From Paenibacillus oleatilyticus (GTDB lineage Bacteria; Bacillota; Bacilli; Paenibacillales; NBRC-103111), in the NCBI RefSeq assembly GCF_018998565.1, contig NZ_JAHNZO010000025.1, positions 51,357 through 115,356 of the forward strand: a DNA stretch of 64,000 nt, in the 5' to 3' direction. Made by a program: the position numbers and the translations under genes. This document shows positions 49,056-58,394 of the stretch, one piece after another (position 1 is the first letter of the stretch; every line of letters starts with the position of its first letter). A model generated the notes under the pieces. It was not told where the DNA came from, did no database searches, and was given only the letters and a program-made list of their open reading frames with translations.

Positions 49056-50920
49056 TGAAGCGCAAAACGCTATCCGGCCAAATTTACGTCTACTTTCTCA
49101 TAGTGATTGCCGTTTCGTTGATTACGGTCGGCGTCGTATCCTACGTACAGTCTTCCAAAGAGCTGGACCGCCAGGCCGAGCAGTACATGGAGCAGATCGT
49201 CGACAGTGCGGCCTACCAGACGGATATATATTTGCAGACGTACGAGCTGCTTAGCAATTCGTTCACTTCGAACCCCGACGTCCGGTCGTTCATGGAAATT
49301 GCGTCCGACGATGGGTACGGGTATTACTACTACTCCACGCAGATCAAGAAGTTCGCGTCGAATTCCGTGCAATCGATCGCAGCGCTGTACAAGCAGTTGA
49401 ACATGATTTATGTCGTCGGGCAGCACCGGCGTTCCGTCATCTACGATAACCAGAACTTGATTTTTCTGGACCCTGCGGAGTATAAGAGCAAGTTCGAGTA
49501 CATTATGAAAAATACCCCTGACGACGGGCAGATGGTTCTGCTGAACGTGAGCCTGCGGTCGGAAGACCGGGGGACCGTCGTCACGATGGCGCGAAAAGTG
49601 CGCGATGCCGCTTATAACGATGCGAACCGTGGGGTCGTCGCCATCGAGTTCAAGCTTGCGGAGCTGGCGAAAATATGGCAGCGCGCGAACGTGGGCAAGG
49701 ACGGATATTTCTTTATTGTCAATGGTAAAGGAGAATTTATTTACCATCCGGCTTTGCCGCTGAAGGATGCGAAGCTGGAACCGGAGCTATTCCGGCATAT
49801 GGAGCAGAGCGCGGGGAAATCGGTCATCGACCGCTATGAGGGGCAGGACCGGCTGTTTGTCTCCAGAGGTTCGAGCTATTCGGACTGGAGGCTTGTCGCC
49901 TCGATTCCGGTGCAGGAGCTCCGGCGTCCGGCGTCCACGATCCGCACCACGACGCTCGGCGTCGGACTGCTGACGCTGATTGCCGCTCTGTGGCTCGCCT
50001 ACCGCTTCGGCCGTTCCATCGTCGCGCCGATTCGCGAGTTGAAAGAAAGCATGCGGCAAACGGAGAAAGGGAACTGGCAGCACATCGACGAGATCGGCCG
50101 GACGGACGAGATCGGCGGATTGATTCACAGCTACAACCTGATGGTGACGCGGCTTTCGGAGATGATCGAGAAAGTATACGAAGCCGAGCTGCAGCAGCAA
50201 AAGAATGCGCTTGAGCTTGGTCAGGCGGAGCTGGAGCGGCAGCGTGCGGAATTTCAATCGCTTCAGTTGCAGATCAACCCGCATTTTCTGTACAACACGC
50301 TGGAAACGATCAACTGCTACGCCATCGTGCAGGATTCGTACGAAATTACCGAGATGGTGGAAGCGATGGCCTTCATGCTGCGCTATTCGATTCAAACCAA
50401 TCTGGAAGAAATCACGGTGGCTAACGAACTGAACCACGTGCGCAATTACATGATCGTGCTGCGGCACCGGATCGGCCGGGAATTCGAGATCGACGTCGTC
50501 ATTCCGCCATCGCTGCTGCTGGAAAACATGGTGCGTTTGACGCTGCAGCCGCTGATCGAAAATATTTTTCAGCATGCGTTTCCCGGCGGCTTCGAGCCGC
50601 ACCATTACATTCGCATCGATGCGCGCAAGCAGGGCGGGTTGTTCGAGGTGTCTGTGGAAGATAATGGAGCGGGCATCGAGCCCGACCGGCTGGAAGAGCT
50701 GCGCAGACGACTGAAGCAGAACCGGCTCGCCGACGAGCACGAGGGCGGGCGGCAGCGCGGGGGGATCGGACTGATGAACGTTCATCGGCGCATCCAGATG
50801 GTGTTCGGGGAGCAATATGGCCTGTCGATTGAAAGCGAACGGGGCCGCGGCAGCCGCATTACGATGACGATGCCGGAAACGTCGGCACCGGCGCTGCGCT
50901 CTATTAAAGATACTGCCTGA
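49055..50920 (+). CDS. Sensor histidine kinase (YesM-like)
   Basis: The product has 621 residues. The ATG overlaps the regulator stop by one base. One membrane helix is at residues 10-30, an extracellular dCache-like sensor follows to about 300, then a second helix (about 305-325), HAMP, and a coiled coil. The His_kinase domain has LQINPHFLYNTLETIN with the phospho-His at H410. The HATPase domain shows LQPLIENIFQHAF, EDNGAGI and GGIGLMNVHRRI. It probably senses the extracellular glycan or the loaded binding protein. Confidence 0.93.
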   Translation: MKRKTLSGQIYVYFLIVIAVSLITVGVVSYVQSSKELDRQAEQYMEQIVDSAAYQTDIYLQTYELLSNSFTSNPDVRSFMEIASDDGYGYYYYSTQIKKFASNSVQSIAALYKQLNMIYVVGQHRRSVIYDNQNLIFLDPAEYKSKFEYIMKNTPDDGQMVLLNVSLRSEDRGTVVTMARKVRDAAYNDANRGVVAIEFKLAELAKIWQRANVGKDGYFFIVNGKGEFIYHPALPLKDAKLEPELFRHMEQSAGKSVIDRYEGQDRLFVSRGSSYSDWRLVASIPVQELRRPASTIRTTTLGVGLLTLIAALWLAYRFGRSIVAPIRELKESMRQTEKGNWQHIDEIGRTDEIGGLIHSYNLMVTRLSEMIEKVYEAELQQQKNALELGQAELERQRAEFQSLQLQINPHFLYNTLETINCYAIVQDSYEITEMVEAMAFMLRYSIQTNLEEITVANELNHVRNYMIVLRHRIGREFEIDVVIPPSLLLENMVRLTLQPLIENIFQHAFPGGFEPHHYIRIDARKQGGLFEVSVEDNGAGIEPDRLEELRRRLKQNRLADEHEGGRQRGGIGLMNVHRRIQMVFGEQYGLSIESERGRGSRITMTMPETSAPALRSIKDTA

Positions 50921-50958
50921 CCTTAATCTTTCATTTCATGGATGCGGAGGAGATTTAG

Positions 50959-51726
50959 ATGAAAATCGATTTAACGGGAAAAGTGGCTTTGGTAACGGGC
51001 TCGAACGCAGGGATCGGCCGCGCGATTGCGATCGCGCTTGCTGCGAGCGGCGCCAAGGTGGGCGTCAACTGCTTGCGCAACGTGGCGCAGGGGGAAGAGA
51101 CGGTTGCCGCCATCCGGGCAGCCGGGGGCGAAGCGGTGCTCGTTCAGGCCGATGTGACGGACGCTGCGGTGATCGACCGTCTCGTATCGGAGGTCGAGCG
51201 GGCGTTCGGCGGAACGGTGGATATCTTGGTCAATAACGCCGGCCATCTGGTGAAGCGCCAGCCGAACATCGACATGACCGAGCAATTGTACCAGCAGATC
51301 ATGGATGTGAATCTGAAAAGCACGGTATTCATGTGCAAGCGCGTCCTTCCGGGCATGAAGGCGAAAGGGGCGGGCCGCATTATTAACATGTCCTCCGTTG
51401 CCGCCCATAACGGAGGGGGGCCGGGTTCGAGCATTTATGCCGCAAGCAAGGCGGCCGTATCCGCCTATTCCAAAGGACTTGCCAAGGAAGCGGCGCCCAG
51501 CGGTATCACGGTTAATCTCGTGTCCCCCGGCTTTATCGGCAATACGATGTTTCATGCGACCTTTACGACGGACGAAGCGCGCAAAGCGACGGTAACCGGA
51601 ATTCCGCTGCAGCGGGAAGGGACGCCGGAGGATGTGGCAGGCGCCGTCCTGTATCTGGCCTCCGATCTGGCCTCTTATTTGACCGGCGAAACGATCGAGA
51701 TCAACGGCGGGATGATGATGCGATGA
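50959..51726 (+). CDS. SDR oxidoreductase
   Basis: The product has 255 residues, a classical short-chain dehydrogenase: NAD(P) loop TGSNAGIGRAI, NNAG, catalytic Ser in NMSSVAA and YAASK (YxxxK). The family name FabG/gluconate 5-dehydrogenase would be generic. In a lyase locus the likely substrate is the unsaturated uronate product (4-deoxy-hexoseulose uronate or similar), which is reduced before entering the KDG route. GGAGGAG precedes the ATG. Its end overlaps the next gene by four bases (ATGA). Confidence 0.9.
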   Translation: MKIDLTGKVALVTGSNAGIGRAIAIALAASGAKVGVNCLRNVAQGEETVAAIRAAGGEAVLVQADVTDAAVIDRLVSEVERAFGGTVDILVNNAGHLVKRQPNIDMTEQLYQQIMDVNLKSTVFMCKRVLPGMKAKGAGRIINMSSVAAHNGGGPGSSIYAASKAAVSAYSKGLAKEAAPSGITVNLVSPGFIGNTMFHATFTTDEARKATVTGIPLQREGTPEDVAGAVLYLASDLASYLTGETIEINGGMMMR

Positions 51727-53846
51727 GTACGGGAATCCGGCATAAAACGGAAAAGCACGCCTGGGGCCGTCGGGTGCTGGCCGAGCTCAAGGAGGAGCTG
51801 GACCGGCTGGAAGCGGCGGGCAGCTTGCACATTCCCGTGGAGCCGGGCGGCTGGTGGCATCAATACGTGTGCCCCCATCACCATGCGGAGCTGCTGTTCG
51901 ATCCCGCCGAACGGGATGCGCAGTCGTTCCGCTGCCCGCACGGCTGCCTGATCGAAGGCGAAGCGTACCGCGGGGCTTGGCTCGCGTTCAAGCACCAGTC
52001 CCTGGCGCGCGCCGCGCTTCAAGCGGCGGCGGTCTATGCGGCTTCGCGCGAAGCGGCCTATGCGCTGCTGGCGAAGCGGATCATTGCCGGGTATGCGCGC
52101 CAGTTTCCCGACTACCCGGTGCATCCGGACGCCCAGCCGTGGATGCTGAAAGGCCGGGCGTTTCACCAGGCGCTGACGGAAGCGATCTGGTCGACGACGC
52201 TGCTTCGCGCCTGCTTGCTGTTAAGCGACGAAGGCGTGACCTGGACGGAGCCCGAGCGTGAGGAGATCGACGGTTATTTGCGGTTGCTGGAGGCAAGTAT
52301 GACGGAGTACCGCCGTATTTTAATTCACGAACGGGGCAATGCGGAAAACAATTACACGGCTTGGCTTAACGCTTCGCTTTCGTGCATCTACGCGGTGAAG
52401 AACGATCGTAGCGGATTGCTTGCCCTGATTGCGGGCGAAGGGGGCTGGAAGCATCATCTGTCTATCGGCGTCAAGCCGGATCAGCTTGAGTTCGAAGGCA
52501 GCACGTACTATCACGTGTTCGTTCTGCGGGCATACTTGATATCGGCGGAAATGGCGGAACGTTTCGGCATCGATCTGTACGACGCCGAAGGGACGGCGGG
52601 TCAATCGATGCGGGGGATGTTCGACGTGCTGGCTGCGCTCGCCGACGACCGGGGCGGGCTGCCCGCCCTGCATGACGGCCCGATGGAGCGGCTGCCCTAT
52701 GCCAGAGAAATCGCCGAAATTATGGAGATCGGCCTGAGCCGGTACCGTCAACCGGGGCTCGTGCCGATCCTGCGCGAAGCGTATCGGCAGATGGGCGGGC
52801 CGGACGGCGCGCGCTGCCAGCTTGAGGCGCTGCTGTACGGCGAAGGCGAAGAGCCTGCCGCACGGAGGTTCGGCGGAAAGGCCGCAGCGGGAGGCGGGAC
52901 GGACAGCGAAGAAACGGGGCTGCAGCGGGGCTCCAGATTGCTCCACGATTCCGGCTTTGTTCTGGGCCGGAGGGCGTCGAACGCGTTGTCGTTTTTGGCA
53001 GACTTCGGCCCGCACGGAGGCTCGCACGGCCATTACGACAAGCTTCATCTGACGGTGATGCACCGGGAAACGGCGTTTACGCCGGACTTCGGCATGGTGC
53101 CTTACGGATCGGAGCTCCGCAAGCAGTGGTTCGCCGAAACGGCAAGCCATAACACCGTATCGCTCGGCGGAGCATCGCAGGCGGCCCACACCGGAAGCTG
53201 CCTCCGCTTCGAAGAAACAACGGCCCATACGTACGTATGGCTACGGTCGGAAGGCGCGTATCCGGGCTGCCGGATGGACCGGCACCTGCTGCTGACCGAT
53301 CAATGGCTGCTGGACTGGTTCGAGGTAGCGGCAGGGGAAGAGGCGTCGATCGAATGGTGGATGCACCCGGTCGTACCGGTCAGGGAAGAGACAGCTCCTA
53401 CCGGTGTTGAGACCTGCCCGGAGCAAGCGCCGGATGACGGCGGCTTCTATGCGTTGGCGATCGAAGGCGAGTGGCAGCGCCTGCCCGTCGTTAAGCGTTA
53501 CGAGGCTGCGGCGCCCGTTGGCTCAGCAGCGGGGGAGTTGGGGCTGTCGTACAAGGTGCCGGGCGGCGGGCGGATTTATCATGCGGCGCTGCTTCAACCG
53601 GGAGACGAAGCCTATGCCGTGAGGACTCCGGGCACCAGCGTCGACCCGAGTCGGCCGCTAACCGCTTTGCTGCATCGGCGGCACGGCCGGAGTGCACGCT
53701 TTGTTCACGTGTACAGCGCCGGAGAACGGACGGCCTTGAAGGAGATATCCCTTGGCGTGGTTCAAGTCGAATCGGCGGGAGAGCTTTGCATCTGCGAGCT
53801 TACGGAGAAGGGACTTACCGTCATAGGAGGGGAACGCCATGAGTAA
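51723..53846 (+). CDS. Heparinase II/III-like polysaccharide lyase
   Basis: The product has 707 residues and no signal peptide. An N-terminal zinc-ribbon-like piece is seen (YVCPHHHAELLFDP ... FRCPHGC). An alpha/alpha toroid follows (residues 80-400) with conserved NAENNYTAWLNASL and EFEGSTYYHVFVLRAYL, then the heparinase II/III beta domain with HGGSHGHYDKLHL. The lyases of this clan cleave uronic-acid glycans by beta-elimination. Being cytosolic, it should act on imported oligosaccharides. The start overlaps the SDR stop; the end overlaps the next gene by eight bases, so expression is coupled. Confidence 0.85.
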   Translation: MSTGIRHKTEKHAWGRRVLAELKEELDRLEAAGSLHIPVEPGGWWHQYVCPHHHAELLFDPAERDAQSFRCPHGCLIEGEAYRGAWLAFKHQSLARAALQAAAVYAASREAAYALLAKRIIAGYARQFPDYPVHPDAQPWMLKGRAFHQALTEAIWSTTLLRACLLLSDEGVTWTEPEREEIDGYLRLLEASMTEYRRILIHERGNAENNYTAWLNASLSCIYAVKNDRSGLLALIAGEGGWKHHLSIGVKPDQLEFEGSTYYHVFVLRAYLISAEMAERFGIDLYDAEGTAGQSMRGMFDVLAALADDRGGLPALHDGPMERLPYAREIAEIMEIGLSRYRQPGLVPILREAYRQMGGPDGARCQLEALLYGEGEEPAARRFGGKAAAGGGTDSEETGLQRGSRLLHDSGFVLGRRASNALSFLADFGPHGGSHGHYDKLHLTVMHRETAFTPDFGMVPYGSELRKQWFAETASHNTVSLGGASQAAHTGSCLRFEETTAHTYVWLRSEGAYPGCRMDRHLLLTDQWLLDWFEVAAGEEASIEWWMHPVVPVREETAPTGVETCPEQAPDDGGFYALAIEGEWQRLPVVKRYEAAAPVGSAAGELGLSYKVPGGGRIYHAALLQPGDEAYAVRTPGTSVDPSRPLTALLHRRHGRSARFVHVYSAGERTALKEISLGVVQVESAGELCICELTEKGLTVIGGERHE

Positions 53847-56148
53847 CCTGGCACCGTTATACGAGCCGCAGAGCGGTGTGTTGACCGTGCAGTATGCACC
53901 GGACGAACAGACCGTCCTTACCGAAAATCCGCCCCGGTTCACTTGGATTCCGGCACAATTGGAACATGACCGGTACGTGCTGCAAATTTCCCGCAGCGCA
54001 TCGTTTGCGGAGGAGGAAACGGAGACGGTTGCGCCGGTTCCGTATAATTTGTATACGCCGGACCGTCCGCTGGAGCCTGGCACGTATTACTGGCGGTATG
54101 CGCTGCTGACGGGCGATGAAGCGGGCCGAACGGCCTGGAGCCGGGTGCGGCGCTTTGCCGTGCCCGAAGGGCTGCCCGAGACGCCGCTGCCGTCGCCGGA
54201 GAGCCGCTATGCGCAAGCTTCGGCGGCACATCCGCGGCTGTGGCTTCAGGCTTCCAAGCTGCCGGACTTCCGCCGCAGGGTCAAGGAAGACCCTTCCTAT
54301 TGCGGCTGGGAGACGTTTTACGAGCGCTCCGTCCGGCCCTGGATCGGGCGCGAGCTTATTGCGGAGCCGCAGCCGTATCCGGACCACAAAAGGGTCGCGA
54401 GCCTATGGCGGAACATGTACCTGGACTGTCAGGAAGTGCTGTACGCGATCCGGCATTTGGCCGTCGCCGGCGTCGTGCTGGAGGACGAGGCGCTTATCGG
54501 ACGCGCGAAGCTGTGGCTGCTGCATGTCGCCGGCTGGAATCCCGAAGGAACGACCTCGCGCGATTACAACGACGAAGCGTCGTTTCGGGTAGCCGGGGCG
54601 CTCGCCTGGGGCTATGACTGGCTGTACGACGCGTTGAGCGAAGCGGAGCGCGAGCTTGTCCGCGGTTCGCTATTCAAGCGAACGGGACTTGTGGCGTATC
54701 ACGTGATGGAGCGGTCCAAAATCCATCACGTGCCGTTCGACAGCCACGCGGTACGTTCGTTGTCCAGCGTGATGGTGCCCTGCAGCATCGCCTTGCTGGG
54801 GGAGGAGCCGAAGGCGCAGGAATGGCTCGATTATACGCTTGAGTATTACGCGAACCTGTACACGCCGTGGGGAGGCGCGGACGGCGGCTGGGCGGAAGGT
54901 CCGATGTACTGGACGACCGGCATGGCGTTTGTGACGGAGGCGTTCAATCTGCTCAAAAACTATACCGGCATCGATTTTTACCGTCGTCCGTTTTTCGCCA
55001 AAACCGGCGATTTTCCGCTGTACTGCTTCAGTCCGGATACGCTGCGCGCCAGCTTCGGCGACCAGTCCACACTCGGCGATCCCGTCAGCTTGAAGACCGC
55101 CTTTAACATCCGGCAGTTTGCCGGAGTGACCGGGAATGGGCTGTATCAATGGTATTTCGAGCGGGTCAAGGAGATCGATACGGACTCGGAAATGAAATTT
55201 TACAATTACGGCTGGTGGGATTTCCGGTTCGACGAAATGGTGTACCGCCACGATTATCCGGCAATCGAGCCGGTTCCGCCGACGGAAGCGTCAATCGAGC
55301 CGGTCAAATGGTTCCGGGATGTCGGCTGGGTCGCTTTCCATGGGGACATGGCCGATCCCGAGCGTCATATCATGCTGCTGACGAAAAGCAGCAAGTACGG
55401 CTCCGTCAGCCACAGTCATGGCGATCAGAACGGCTTCCTGTTGCATGCCTATGGCGAGCCGCTTGCCATCGAGAGCGGCCATTACGTCGCTTTCGGCAGC
55501 ACGATGCACCGGAACTGGAGGCGGCAGACGCGTTCCACCAACAATATTCTCGTGGATGGGCTCGGCCAATACGCCGGAACGGATAAAGTGCTGGCGATGG
55601 CGGCCTCCGGCATCGTCGAGGCGGCAGAGCAGCGGGACGGTTACGGCTATTCCCGCTGCAATGCGACGGCGGCCTACCGGCAGCACGTCCCTTACTTGGA
55701 GCGCTATGTCCGTGAGCTGTACTTTTTCGGGAAGTCGTTCGTCGTCGTCGTCGATCTCATCGATCTGGAACGGCCCGGCCGCGTCGAGTGGCTGTTCCAT
55801 ACGCTGTACGAGATGAAGCTGTCCGGACAATCGTTTAAGGTGCAGGGCTGCAAGGCGGATATGGACGGACGTTTCGTCTATTGTTCGTCCGGCGAGCTGG
55901 GGCTGACGCAGCATAACGAATTTGCGGACGTTGATCCGTCCGAGTACGAAGGGCTGCCGGTTCACTGGCACTTGAAAGCGGCGACGAAGGAAGCGCGCAG
56001 CCATCGGCTCGTTACCCTGTTGGTGCCGGTCAAGCACGGCGAACCGAAGTACGTCTCGCATTTTCTGGACGATCAGGACCACGGTGTCCATCTGTATTTT
56101 ACGGAGGACGGGGTAACCCGGAAGGTCGAGGTGCCGAAGGCATATTAA
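53839..56148 (+). CDS. DUF4962/heparinase II-like lyase (PL15-like)
   Basis: The product has 769 residues and no signal peptide. Residues 15-120 form an Ig/FnIII-like DUF4962 domain (NPPRFTWIPAQLEHDRYVLQ, LEPGTYYWRYAL). A toroid domain follows with FDSHAVRSLSSVMVPCSIAL, WAEGPMYWTTGMAFVTEAF and then the beta-sheet domain containing GSVSHSHGDQNGFLLHAYGE. The order and length fit exo-acting oligoalginate or heparin lyases such as Atu3025 (PL15). It is the last gene of the operon, before a strong terminator. The two lyases probably split the job between internal and terminal bonds. Confidence 0.85.
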   Translation: MSNLAPLYEPQSGVLTVQYAPDEQTVLTENPPRFTWIPAQLEHDRYVLQISRSASFAEEETETVAPVPYNLYTPDRPLEPGTYYWRYALLTGDEAGRTAWSRVRRFAVPEGLPETPLPSPESRYAQASAAHPRLWLQASKLPDFRRRVKEDPSYCGWETFYERSVRPWIGRELIAEPQPYPDHKRVASLWRNMYLDCQEVLYAIRHLAVAGVVLEDEALIGRAKLWLLHVAGWNPEGTTSRDYNDEASFRVAGALAWGYDWLYDALSEAERELVRGSLFKRTGLVAYHVMERSKIHHVPFDSHAVRSLSSVMVPCSIALLGEEPKAQEWLDYTLEYYANLYTPWGGADGGWAEGPMYWTTGMAFVTEAFNLLKNYTGIDFYRRPFFAKTGDFPLYCFSPDTLRASFGDQSTLGDPVSLKTAFNIRQFAGVTGNGLYQWYFERVKEIDTDSEMKFYNYGWWDFRFDEMVYRHDYPAIEPVPPTEASIEPVKWFRDVGWVAFHGDMADPERHIMLLTKSSKYGSVSHSHGDQNGFLLHAYGEPLAIESGHYVAFGSTMHRNWRRQTRSTNNILVDGLGQYAGTDKVLAMAASGIVEAAEQRDGYGYSRCNATAAYRQHVPYLERYVRELYFFGKSFVVVVDLIDLERPGRVEWLFHTLYEMKLSGQSFKVQGCKADMDGRFVYCSSGELGLTQHNEFADVDPSEYEGLPVHWHLKAATKEARSHRLVTLLVPVKHGEPKYVSHFLDDQDHGVHLYFTEDGVTRKVEVPKAY

Positions 56149-56176
56149 ACCTTCGGACGATAACCGGCAACAATGC

Positions 56177-56226
56177 AAAAAGCTGCCAAAAGGATAGCTC
56201 ACTATCCCTTCGGCAGCTTTTTTTTG
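56177..56226 (+). terminator. Terminator of the lyase operon
   Basis: AAAGCTGCC pairs with GGCAGCTTT, with a further inner stem (GGATAG/CTATCC), and eight T follow. Confidence 0.9.
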
Positions 56227-57042
56227 CGTTAAAAAATATTAAGTATTTGAAAATATGCTCTCCGGGCCTGTCAGCTGTATACGAAAAAAACGGATGGCCA
56301 ACGGACCGCTTTTTCTTTTTTGGCTGTAGGGAACCAGGTATTCTACATCTTTTGTCATCAATCGACAAAATCTCTGAACCTGAAAGTCGAATCTTCTGAA
56401 TCGTTTTTATTAAGCGTTTGTAAAAATGTCTAATTTTTGAACAAAAGTTTATAATTGATTACAAAATAGGACTTTACTACCATGTTATCTTTGCCTAATA
56501 ATTGTATATAATTAGCAGGTGTTGGTTATTTTGTAATCGCATAGAAGGGGGTGACGACCGGATGTTCTCACGAAGGCCTTCTTGGATTTTGAATGCCGAT
56601 GCAAGCTCTCGCACAAAACAGAAGACGCCGCAAAGCATTTGCCCTTCGTAAGCTCCGGGCAGAAAAAATCTCCATTAAGTGGGAGAATGGTTGCTTAAAT
56701 CCAGCCTGATCCATCTCAAACATCTTGTTCAACCCACGTTCTGTTCATTTCATCGCATCATGAAACCGCATCTGCATCATTTCTACACACAAAACCTTAC
56801 TCCTTAGTCTACCGCATGACCTGTTTTCAGAACAAGCCACGAATCCTGCAGGGAATACCTGAGGGACGTTTGCAGCATGACGAATCGAACAAACGATCTA
56901 GGTTCCGCCCTTGTTGCAGGCGATATTGCCGTATGCCAGGCGCTTTAAAAAGAGGGTACGAACATTAAGAACCACATCGCGGAGGTAAGCCCTTAACTAA
57001 TTTTAATAACAGAATACATCATACCTGAGGAGAGATTATGAT
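56227..57042 (+). other. Long intergenic leader before the NRPS cluster
   Basis: About 815 bp with no sizeable gene. TATAAT at 56507 with AT-rich flanks looks like a promoter. A short frame with a strong ribosome site lies at 56562 (listed separately). The segment 56650-57000 shows no codon bias and no known riboswitch. It may hold a long leader RNA or regulator sites for the biosynthetic genes. Confidence 0.5.
56562..56651 (+). CDS. Possible 29-residue leader peptide
   Basis: ATG 56562 has AAGGGGGTGACG nine bases upstream, an excellent ribosome site. The peptide starts MFSRRPSWILNADASSRTKQ and ends SICPS. A TATAAT promoter lies 50 bp upstream. It is too short to judge by composition. It could be a leader peptide or a chance match. 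Confidence 0.35.
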   Translation: MFSRRPSWILNADASSRTKQKTPQSICPS

Positions 57043-58329
57043 ATGACAGTGAACACATTCGAAGCCTTGGAATCCAATGTTAGATCTTATTGCCGTTCGT
57101 TCCCGGACGTTTTCGTACGTGCCAAAGGCTCCGTCCTATATGCACAGTCCGGGAAGTCGTATATCGATTTTTTCGCCGGTGCGGGCGCTTTGAATTATGG
57201 ACACAATAACGACTACATCAAAGAGCGGCTCATCAGCTATTTGCAATCGGACGGCATCAGCCACGGGCTGGACATGTACACTTCGGCCAAGGAAACGTTT
57301 CTGCAGACGTTCTCGGACAAAATTCTGAAGCCACGCGGTCTGAACCACAAGGTTCAATTTTGCGGTCCGACAGGGACCAATGCGGTAGAGGCGGCCTTCA
57401 AGCTGGCGAGAAAAGTCAAGGGCCGGACCGGCATATTTGCCTTCATTGGCGCGTTTCACGGCATGTCGCTCGGCAGCTTGGCCGCCACCAGCAGCCTGTA
57501 TCATCGCGAAGCGGGCGGGGTTCCGCTGCACGACGTGACCTTCATGCCTTTCCCGGCAGGCTTTATCGACGGATTGGACACGATCGGATACATGGAGGCC
57601 ATTCTGACGGACGACCATTCGGGTATCGCCAAACCGGCAGCGATCATCCTCGAAACGATCCAGGCGGAAGGCGGTCTGAACGAAGCTCCGATCGAATGGC
57701 TCCGCCAACTGCGCGATTTGTGCGACCGTCACGACATTCTGCTCATTTGCGACGAAATCCAAGTCGGATGCGGACGGACGGGGCCGTTCTTCTCCTTCGA
57801 GCGCGCAGGCATCGTTCCCGATCTGGCCGTGCTTTCCAAATCGATCAGCGGTTACGGGCTGCCGATGTCCCTGCTGCTGCTGAAGCCGGAGCTCGACGTC
57901 TGGAAGCCGGCGGAGCACAACGGCACATTCCGGGGGAACCAGCTTGCTTTCGTCGGCGCTACGGCTGCTCTCGAATTCCGCGAACAGACCGGATTGGAGG
58001 CGGAAACGGAGCGCAAGGCCAGATTCGTCGAGCAATTCTTGAAGGAGCAAATTTTGCCGATCGACCCGCGTCTCACGGTAAGGGGCAGAGGGCTCATCTG
58101 GGGAATCGACACGTCGGGCAGCGGGGATGAGACGCTCTCCAAAGCGATTGCCTCGCGCTGCTATGAGCTCGGGCTGATCATCGAGCGGGCGGGACGTAAC
58201 GATGCGGTCGTCAAGCTGATGCCTGCGCTCACGATTCCGATGGAGGAGCTTGCCAAGGGCTGCGAGACTCTGAAGCAGGCCGTAACGGAATGCTGCGCAT
58301 CGAACTTGCTTCAACCGGAATTGGTCTGA
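57043..58329 (+). CDS. Diaminobutyrate-2-oxoglutarate aminotransferase (EctB-like)
   Basis: The product has 428 residues, a class III PLP aminotransferase. Pyridoxal Lys is K266 in LSKSISGYGLPM; CDEIQVGCGRTG and FCGPTGTNAVEAAFKLARK are the EctB marks. It turns aspartate semialdehyde into 2,4-diaminobutyrate (Dab). No ectA or ectC follows, so it is unlikely to serve ectoine synthesis. Dab is a building block of cationic lipopeptides, and the NRPS downstream has a Dab-like pocket. GAGGAGAG lies before the ATG. Confidence 0.9.
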   Translation: MTVNTFEALESNVRSYCRSFPDVFVRAKGSVLYAQSGKSYIDFFAGAGALNYGHNNDYIKERLISYLQSDGISHGLDMYTSAKETFLQTFSDKILKPRGLNHKVQFCGPTGTNAVEAAFKLARKVKGRTGIFAFIGAFHGMSLGSLAATSSLYHREAGGVPLHDVTFMPFPAGFIDGLDTIGYMEAILTDDHSGIAKPAAIILETIQAEGGLNEAPIEWLRQLRDLCDRHDILLICDEIQVGCGRTGPFFSFERAGIVPDLAVLSKSISGYGLPMSLLLLKPELDVWKPAEHNGTFRGNQLAFVGATAALEFREQTGLEAETERKARFVEQFLKEQILPIDPRLTVRGRGLIWGIDTSGSGDETLSKAIASRCYELGLIIERAGRNDAVVKLMPALTIPMEELAKGCETLKQAVTECCASNLLQPELV

Positions 58330-58394
58330 AGTCCGGCCGGCGGGTGATGGAGTAGCGAAATCGTATTCGGTTCACCATTTTATTGGGGGAGTGA

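Noticed and set aside
56877..56948. 23-codon frame MTNRTNDLGSALVAGDIAVC... before the EctB-like gene
   Set aside because: No ribosome site at a proper distance; too short to support.
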